From Gammaproteobacteria bacterium (GTDB lineage: Bacteria; Pseudomonadota; Gammaproteobacteria; GCA-001735895), in assembly GCA_030066085.1 (NCBI GenBank), contig JASJCI010000008.1, positions 1 to 44,230 on the forward strand: 44,230 bases of DNA. Reading direction: 5' to 3'. Below, in pieces: positions 40,412 to 44,230 of the stretch. How positions within the stretch are numbered: the stretch's first letter is position 1; each line of letters opens with the position of its first letter. Both the position numbers and the translations under genes were made by a program. The notes under the pieces are model-generated. The model was not told where the DNA came from and did no database searches. It worked only from the letters and a program-made list of their open reading frames with translations.

Positions 40412-41236
40412 ATGGGAGCGAAACAACTGCTGATCGCACTGGGCCTCGGCATCATGGGCCAGCAGCTGGTGATTGCGGCCGAGCGTGACGCACTGGTACC
40501 CCTGCCGTCGATTTTCGACTTTACCGACGGCGACGGCTGGGGGGTGGGTCTCGGCGCCGGCATCGAGTACGAATCGGCCTACGACGGCGCGGACGAATAC
40601 GAGTTCGAGTTCGACCCGGCGGGCGCGATCCAGTGGCGCGATGGTAACAACCTGTACTTCTGGGAAGGTATCGAACTCGGCTGGCGCGGACGCCGTGCCG
40701 ACGACTGGCTGCTACAGGGGGGCATTCGTTACGAAAGCGGGCTCGAAGCCGATGATTCGGATGACGGTCGCCTCGACGGCCTGCCGGACCGGGATTCGCA
40801 CACGGTCGGTTTTTTCGAGGCGCGCAGGGCCATCGGCGCCAACTGGCGCAACTGGATCGGCGGGCGCGTGATGGGCGGCGACAGCGACTTCGGCTGGCTC
40901 GGCGTCATCGCCGCCGGGCATCGGTTCGGCGCGCGGCGTGATGGCAGCGGTACCGAGCTGTTCGCCTTCGTCACCGTCGGCAATGACGAATTCATCAACA
41001 AGGATTTCGGGATTTCGGCGAGCGACTCGGCCGCTTCCGGGCTCGAGGCGATCGATCTGGATGGCGGTTACCGCTCCAGCGGGATTACCCTGATCCATCG
41101 CCGCGACCTGGGCGACAGTCTCCACCTGCTCGGCCAGGCTGGCGTCGAGCTGTACAGCGACGATATCCGGGACAGCGCTATCGCGCGCGAGGATTTCGAG
41201 GCTGAAACCGGAATCTCGCTGATCTGGGTGTTCTGA
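40412..41236 (+). CDS. MipA/OmpV-like outer-membrane protein
   Basis: From ATG 40412 the 274-residue protein has a signal peptide (MGAKQLLIALGLGIMGQQLVIAA) and a beta-barrel-like remainder. Alternating aromatic/polar strands include WGVGLGAGIEYESAYDGADEYEFE near the start and an aromatic C-terminal residue in SLIWVF, as outer-membrane barrels require. The acidic strands and overall form resemble the MipA/OmpV family (scaffolds for lytic transglycosylase complexes), but the match is moderate. An ATG at 40397 would overlap the leader stem; the GGAG at 40399-40402 favours 40412. The following 100 bp to the convergent thioesterase gene hold a 7-bp dyad at 41259-41280. Confidence 0.65.
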   Translation: MGAKQLLIALGLGIMGQQLVIAAERDALVPLPSIFDFTDGDGWGVGLGAGIEYESAYDGADEYEFEFDPAGAIQWRDGNNLYFWEGIELGWRGRRADDWLLQGGIRYESGLEADDSDDGRLDGLPDRDSHTVGFFEARRAIGANWRNWIGGRVMGGDSDFGWLGVIAAGHRFGARRDGSGTELFAFVTVGNDEFINKDFGISASDSAASGLEAIDLDGGYRSSGITLIHRRDLGDSLHLLGQAGVELYSDDIRDSAIAREDFEAETGISLIWVF

Positions 41237-41336
41237 AGCGCGCGCCGCACGCGCAATTCCGGGTGCGCTTGCCCACCCGGCCGGCACTGCGCGATCCGGC
41301 TGCCCGCGGTAATCGCGGACAGCGACGGTGCAGCGC

Positions 41337-41717
41337 TCAATCGTCGTCCACCGGCCGCGGCCTGCCGTCGGCGCCGAGCGCAACGAAGGTAAACTTGGCC
41401 TCGGTCACCTTGACCATGCGGCGCGAGCGGTCGCGCTGGACCCAGGCCTCGACATGGACGTCGATCGACGTGTGGCCGACGCGCTCGATTTCGGTGTAAA
41501 CGCAAAGCACGTCGCCGGTTTTGACCGGTCGAATGAAGTGCATGCTCTCGAGCGCCACCGTGACCGTGCGCGCCTTCGCGCGTTCACTGGAGCAGATGCC
41601 GCCGCCGATATCCATCTGCGACAGCACCCAGCCGCCAAAAATATCGCCGGCCGGGTTGGTATTGGCCGGCATTGCCAGGGTGCGTATGGTCAGTTCGCCG
41701 CGGGGTTGTTCGTTCAT
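41337..41717 (-). CDS. Acyl-CoA thioesterase, YciA-like
   Basis: From MNEQPRGELTIRTLAMP the protein is 126 residues, a single hot-dog domain. PANTNPAGDIFGGWVLSQMDIGGG carries the conserved catalytic Asn/Asp region and the central helix; VESMHFIRPVKTGD-like and IDVHVEAWVQRD strands complete the fold. YciA-type enzymes hydrolyse broad acyl-CoA thioesters as hexamers and regenerate free CoA. A longer upstream frame of 25 codons is unlikely because it lacks family similarity. The gene converges with the OmpV-like gene. Confidence 0.9.
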   Translation of the reverse strand: MNEQPRGELTIRTLAMPANTNPAGDIFGGWVLSQMDIGGGICSSERAKARTVTVALESMHFIRPVKTGDVLCVYTEIERVGHTSIDVHVEAWVQRDRSRRMVKVTEAKFTFVALGADGRPRPVDDD

Positions 41718-42031
41718 GCTCGAATCTCGTTTCCAGGCGGGTGGCTCGATTATCCCGCCGCGACCGGTCTTCCACCAGGTTTGCCGCTGCAACCGGCAAA
41801 CGCCGGGCTGCGGCAGCAGACGGTGGCAGGTCGAGGCCGGCGCGGATCGGGTCGCCGAAATACCGGGGGTATCCCGTTTTCCGGCAGGCCGATTTTAACC
41901 GAACCTGCCCGCTACTGGCGAACGATTACCGCGGAGGCTGGTATTCACCGCGCGATCGGCGAATAATTCGGGTCTCGAATGCGCGGCCCGACGGCCGCTT
42001 GCCTGACTACCAACCGCTGCCGGGGAGCGTC
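41718..42031. other. 314-bp divergent gap between thioesterase and EamA genes
   Basis: No recognisable gene lies here although the plus-strand frame of the next gene happens to stay open through it. It holds a perfect 8-bp hairpin at 41779-41801 (GTTTGCCG, 7-nt loop, CGGCAAAC) and presumably the two divergent promoters, which I cannot pinpoint. Confidence 0.45.
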
Positions 42032-42955
42032 TTGTCGACTCGAGCACACAGCCTGACGCCGCCGCGCTCCGGCCCGCTGGCTTCCAACCTCGCCTGTTTC
42101 ACGGCGATGATGATCTGGTCGTTCGCGTTTCCGATCGCGGAAGTCCTGATCGAAACCTGGGGCGCCGTGGCCGTGGTGCTCTATCGCCTGCTGATCGGCG
42201 TTGCGTTCCTGCTGCTGGTCTGGCTCTGGCGCGAGGGTATCGACACCCTGCGGCGCGCGGACTGGAGCCGCGGCATCGGGGTTGGCGGCATCGGCTTCGG
42301 CGTGGGCTCGATCCTGTTCCTGGTCGGGCAGGCAATGGCGGACGCGGTGACCCCGGCGATAGCCGCGGCAATGATGCCGATCGTCGGCGCGGTGCTCGAA
42401 GTCCTGCTCGATCGCAGGCGCCTGACCCCGCGCCTGTCGCTCGGTATTTGCCTCGCGCTGGCGGGTGGATTGCTGGCGACCGGCACGCGCTTCGGCGAGG
42501 GCCGCTTCGGCTGGGGTAGCCTGCTGTGCCTGCTATCGGTAGTGCTGTTCGCCTGGGGCACGCGCGCGACCACGCGCAATTTTCCATCATTGTCGGCGGT
42601 GGGCCAGACCTCGGTCACGCTGCTCGGTGCGCTGGTCGTGGTGTTCGTGATTTATCTCGCCATGCTCGTTGCCGGCATGCCCGGCACCGCTATCGGTTCG
42701 CTCGACCGCCTGAACCTCGGCCTGCTGGTATTTTCGTCGGTGGCGTCGCTGGCGCTGGCGCAGTTCCTGTGGATCCGCGGCGCCGCCGGGCTCGGGATTT
42801 TGCTGGCCTCGTTCCACATGAACGCGGTGCCGTTTTACGTCATGCTGATCGTGGTACTGTTGCTCGGCGCCGACTGGAGCTGGTGGCAGGCGGGTGGCGC
42901 GGCGCTGGTCATGCTCGGCGTGCTGGTGGCGCAGGCGAAACGCGGCGGGGGCTGA
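42032..42955 (+). CDS. EamA/DMT family transporter
   Basis: I place the start at TTG 42032 with GGGGAG just upstream, giving MSTRAHSLTPPRSGPLASNLACFTAMMIWSFAFP, in which helix 1 begins about residue 17; the total is 307 residues. Two EamA repeats with about ten helices follow, including GSILFLVGQAMADAVTPAIAAAMMPIVGAVLEVLLDR and SFHMNAVPFYVMLIVVLLLGADWSWWQAGGAALVMLGVLVAQ. The open frame upstream to 41672 is poor in hydrophobic residues and rich in Arg, so it is not coding. Third EamA transporter in the window; substrate unknown. Confidence 0.84.
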   Translation: MSTRAHSLTPPRSGPLASNLACFTAMMIWSFAFPIAEVLIETWGAVAVVLYRLLIGVAFLLLVWLWREGIDTLRRADWSRGIGVGGIGFGVGSILFLVGQAMADAVTPAIAAAMMPIVGAVLEVLLDRRRLTPRLSLGICLALAGGLLATGTRFGEGRFGWGSLLCLLSVVLFAWGTRATTRNFPSLSAVGQTSVTLLGALVVVFVIYLAMLVAGMPGTAIGSLDRLNLGLLVFSSVASLALAQFLWIRGAAGLGILLASFHMNAVPFYVMLIVVLLLGADWSWWQAGGAALVMLGVLVAQAKRGGG

Positions 42956-42984
42956 GTGTGCGACGGGCCCGCCGCGCTGCAGGT

Positions 42985-43767
42985 TCAGTTTTCGCCGTTG
43001 GGCTCGTCGTCGCGTTCGGTCAGCGAAGACAGGTCTTCGGCCGCCTGGCGCAGTAACGGCAGGAAGCGGTCGCGGTCGGCGGCGGTGACGCGCGCGGTCG
43101 GTGCCTGGATCGCAAGCGAACTGTAAAAACGCCCCTGCTGGTCCTTGATCGGTACCGCGATGGCGACCACGTCGTCGTACAGCTCCTGGTTGTCGACCGA
43201 AACCTCGCTGCGATGTATTTGCTCGATTTCCTCCAGCAGTTGCGCTGGATCGGTAATCGTGTTCTTGGCGCGTTCTACCAGGTCGAGCTTGCCGACGATC
43301 GCGCGCCGGCGCGCGCGCGGCAACGTGCTCAGGTAAAGCTTGCCGCTAGCCGTGCAGTACAGCGGCACGCGCATGCCGATCGGAAACTGCAGGCGCAACG
43401 GGGCCTTGGTCTCGACGCGGTCGGAGTAGGCCATGTAGAGCCCGTCCGGGTAGGCAATGTTGCAGGTTTCCCCGACTGCTTCCGCCAGCCGCGTCAGGAT
43501 CGCGTGGCGCGTGGCGCTGAAACGCGTGTTGGCCAGTACGCCGACAGCGACGTCGCGCAGGCGGTTGCCGGGCACGTAACTCTTGCCGTTGATCTGTTTC
43601 AGCAGGTAGCCGCGGGCCTCGAGCTCGCTGCACAGGCGGTGCGCGGTGGCCTTCGGCAGGTTGAGCTCGTCGTTGATCTCGGTCGCGCTGAGCGGCTTGG
43701 GTGACGACGCCACCGCGTCGAGTATATCCAGCACCCGCTCGATCGTGGAGCCGCGTTCGCGTTTCAT
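42985..43767 (-). CDS. IclR family transcriptional regulator
   Basis: The 260-residue regulator has an N-terminal winged helix (TIERVLDILDAVASSPKPLSATEINDELNLPKATAHRLCSELEARGYL, about 8-60). An IclR effector domain follows, with GETCNIAYPDGLYMAYSDRVETKAPLRLQFPIGMRVPLYCTASGKLYLS and VAIAVPIKDQQGRFYSSLAIQAPTAR. It lies 82 bp downstream of the TRAP permease gene on the same strand, so it probably regulates that uptake system in response to its substrate or a metabolite. The C-terminus (ERDDEPNGEN) is acidic and extra. Confidence 0.93.
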   Translation of the reverse strand: MKRERGSTIERVLDILDAVASSPKPLSATEINDELNLPKATAHRLCSELEARGYLLKQINGKSYVPGNRLRDVAVGVLANTRFSATRHAILTRLAEAVGETCNIAYPDGLYMAYSDRVETKAPLRLQFPIGMRVPLYCTASGKLYLSTLPRARRRAIVGKLDLVERAKNTITDPAQLLEEIEQIHRSEVSVDNQELYDDVVAIAVPIKDQQGRFYSSLAIQAPTARVTAADRDRFLPLLRQAAEDLSSLTERDDEPNGEN

Positions 43768-43808
43768 ACCTGCCGTCCTTGTCGCCTGGTTAGCGGCCTC
43801 AAGCCGCT

Positions 43809-43827
43809 CCCCCTCTCGACGAGGGGG
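43809..43827. repeat. GC-rich hairpin between dctM and iclR
   Basis: CCCCCTC (43809-43815), loop TCGAC, GAGGGGG (43821-43827) is a perfect 7-bp stem in the 82-bp gap. No T-tract follows on the minus strand, so it may attenuate or stabilise the dctM message rather than terminate it. Confidence 0.4.
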
Positions 43828-43849
43828 GTCGAAGGCAATGTATCATGAT

Positions 43850-44230
43850 TTACCCACCGGACATTATCCTGGGTAACCAAAGCACCATTTGCGGGAAGGC
43901 AAACAGCAGGATGAGGCCGACAAGTTGAATGCCCATGAACTGCATCATGCCGTAGTAGATGTCCTTGAGATCCCAGTCCGGCACGACCCCCTTCAGGAAG
44001 TAGGCCGACAAGGCCACCGGTGGCGATAGCCAGGCTGTCTGCAGGTTCACCGCGACCAGGATGCCAAACCAGACCATCAGGTCGTAGCGACTCAGCCCAT
44101 AGAGCTCCAACGCCTCGACCGTCGGCAGCAAGATTGGCACAACGATCAGAACGATTGGCACCCACTCCAGCGGCCATCCCAGAAGGAAGATCAGTGCCAT
44201 GACCAGGATCAGAATGAGGTAAGGCGACAT
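43850..44230 (-). CDS. TRAP transporter large permease (DctM-like), C-terminal part
   Basis: The gene continues past the window's right edge; 126 residues of the C-terminus are seen. LILILVMALIFLLGWPLEWVPIVLIVVPILLPTVEALELYGLSRYDLMVWFGILVAVNLQTAWLSPPVALSAYFLKGV is the conserved end of DctM-type (DedA-like) proteins, with the SPP motif in the last part. The large permease forms the sodium-driven channel of a tripartite ATP-independent periplasmic transporter for carboxylic or amino acids. The methionine at the edge is probably internal. iclR follows on the same strand. Confidence 0.88.
   Translation of the reverse strand: MSPYLILILVMALIFLLGWPLEWVPIVLIVVPILLPTVEALELYGLSRYDLMVWFGILVAVNLQTAWLSPPVALSAYFLKGVVPDWDLKDIYYGMMQFMGIQLVGLILLFAFPQMVLWLPRIMSGG

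Noticed and set aside
41672-42031. N-terminal extension of the EamA gene
   Set aside because: Arg-rich, non-hydrophobic and overlapping the thioesterase gene; a TTG with a ribosome-binding site at 42032 fits the family better.
1-44230. tRNA or rRNA genes, CRISPR array, prophage or toxin-antitoxin module
   Set aside because: None was seen on reading either strand; no direct-repeat array with regular spacers, no cloverleaf, no phage or transposase gene.

Overview
The window is high-GC DNA packed with short-gap, frequently overlapping genes. It looks like the chromosome of a metabolically versatile Pseudomonadota, most likely a gammaproteobacterium. The pointers are the PA2779/PA2778-type pair, an AcpH-type ACP phosphodiesterase, glcDEF, PAS-GGDEF signalling proteins and a YbaL/Kef-type antiporter; the lineage is inferred, not proven. 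I see no rRNA, tRNA, CRISPR array, phage module or transposase gene. Mobile DNA appears only as small palindromic elements.

Layout. 1-5 kb: 3' end of a creatinase gene, a repeat-rich gap with two palindromic elements, an acyl-CoA dehydrogenase/CaiB-type CoA-transferase pair, a CsaA-like tRNA-binding protein and the PA2779/PA2778-like pair. 5-9 kb: a class II aldolase-fold gene divergent from a LysR regulator with a perfect T-N11-A box between them, then acpH and a D-lactate dehydrogenase/GlcD-like flavoprotein. 9-13 kb: two tandem, paralogous PAS-GGDEF diguanylate cyclases with four and two PAS domains. 13-16 kb: three exporters or transporters in a row (EamA, MFS, EamA). 16-19.8 kb: a class V PLP enzyme lacking the desulfurase cysteine, an APH/choline-kinase-like phosphotransferase, a divergent PhyH-like oxygenase and a glyoxalase-fold protein. 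19.8-23.5 kb: a tight operon of dienelactone hydrolase, pdxH, a DUF2214 membrane protein, an HpaI-type aldolase and an Ldh-family dehydrogenase. 23.5-28.5 kb: a MITE-like element, a D-amino-acid-transaminase-like gene, and divergently glcDEF. 28.5-36 kb: a complete peptide-type ABC importer operon ending in an overlapping TfdA/TauD-type Fe(II)/2-oxoglutarate dioxygenase, followed by a second MITE-like element. 36-44 kb: a universal stress protein, a Rieske oxygenase alpha subunit, a LysE exporter, a Kef-type antiporter, a MipA/OmpV-like outer-membrane protein, a YciA-like thioesterase, an EamA transporter, an IclR regulator and the 3' end of a TRAP large permease.

The genes suggest a scavenger of small organic nitrogen and carboxylic compounds: creatine, possibly quaternary amines, glycolate or other 2-hydroxy acids, acyl-CoAs and an unknown solute brought in by the ABC and TRAP systems. 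The most interesting candidates for something undescribed are the ABC importer translationally overlapped with its own dioxygenase, the Cys-less class V PLP enzyme/kinase/PhyH locus, the tandem diguanylate cyclases, and two MITE-like elements sharing ends but not cores.
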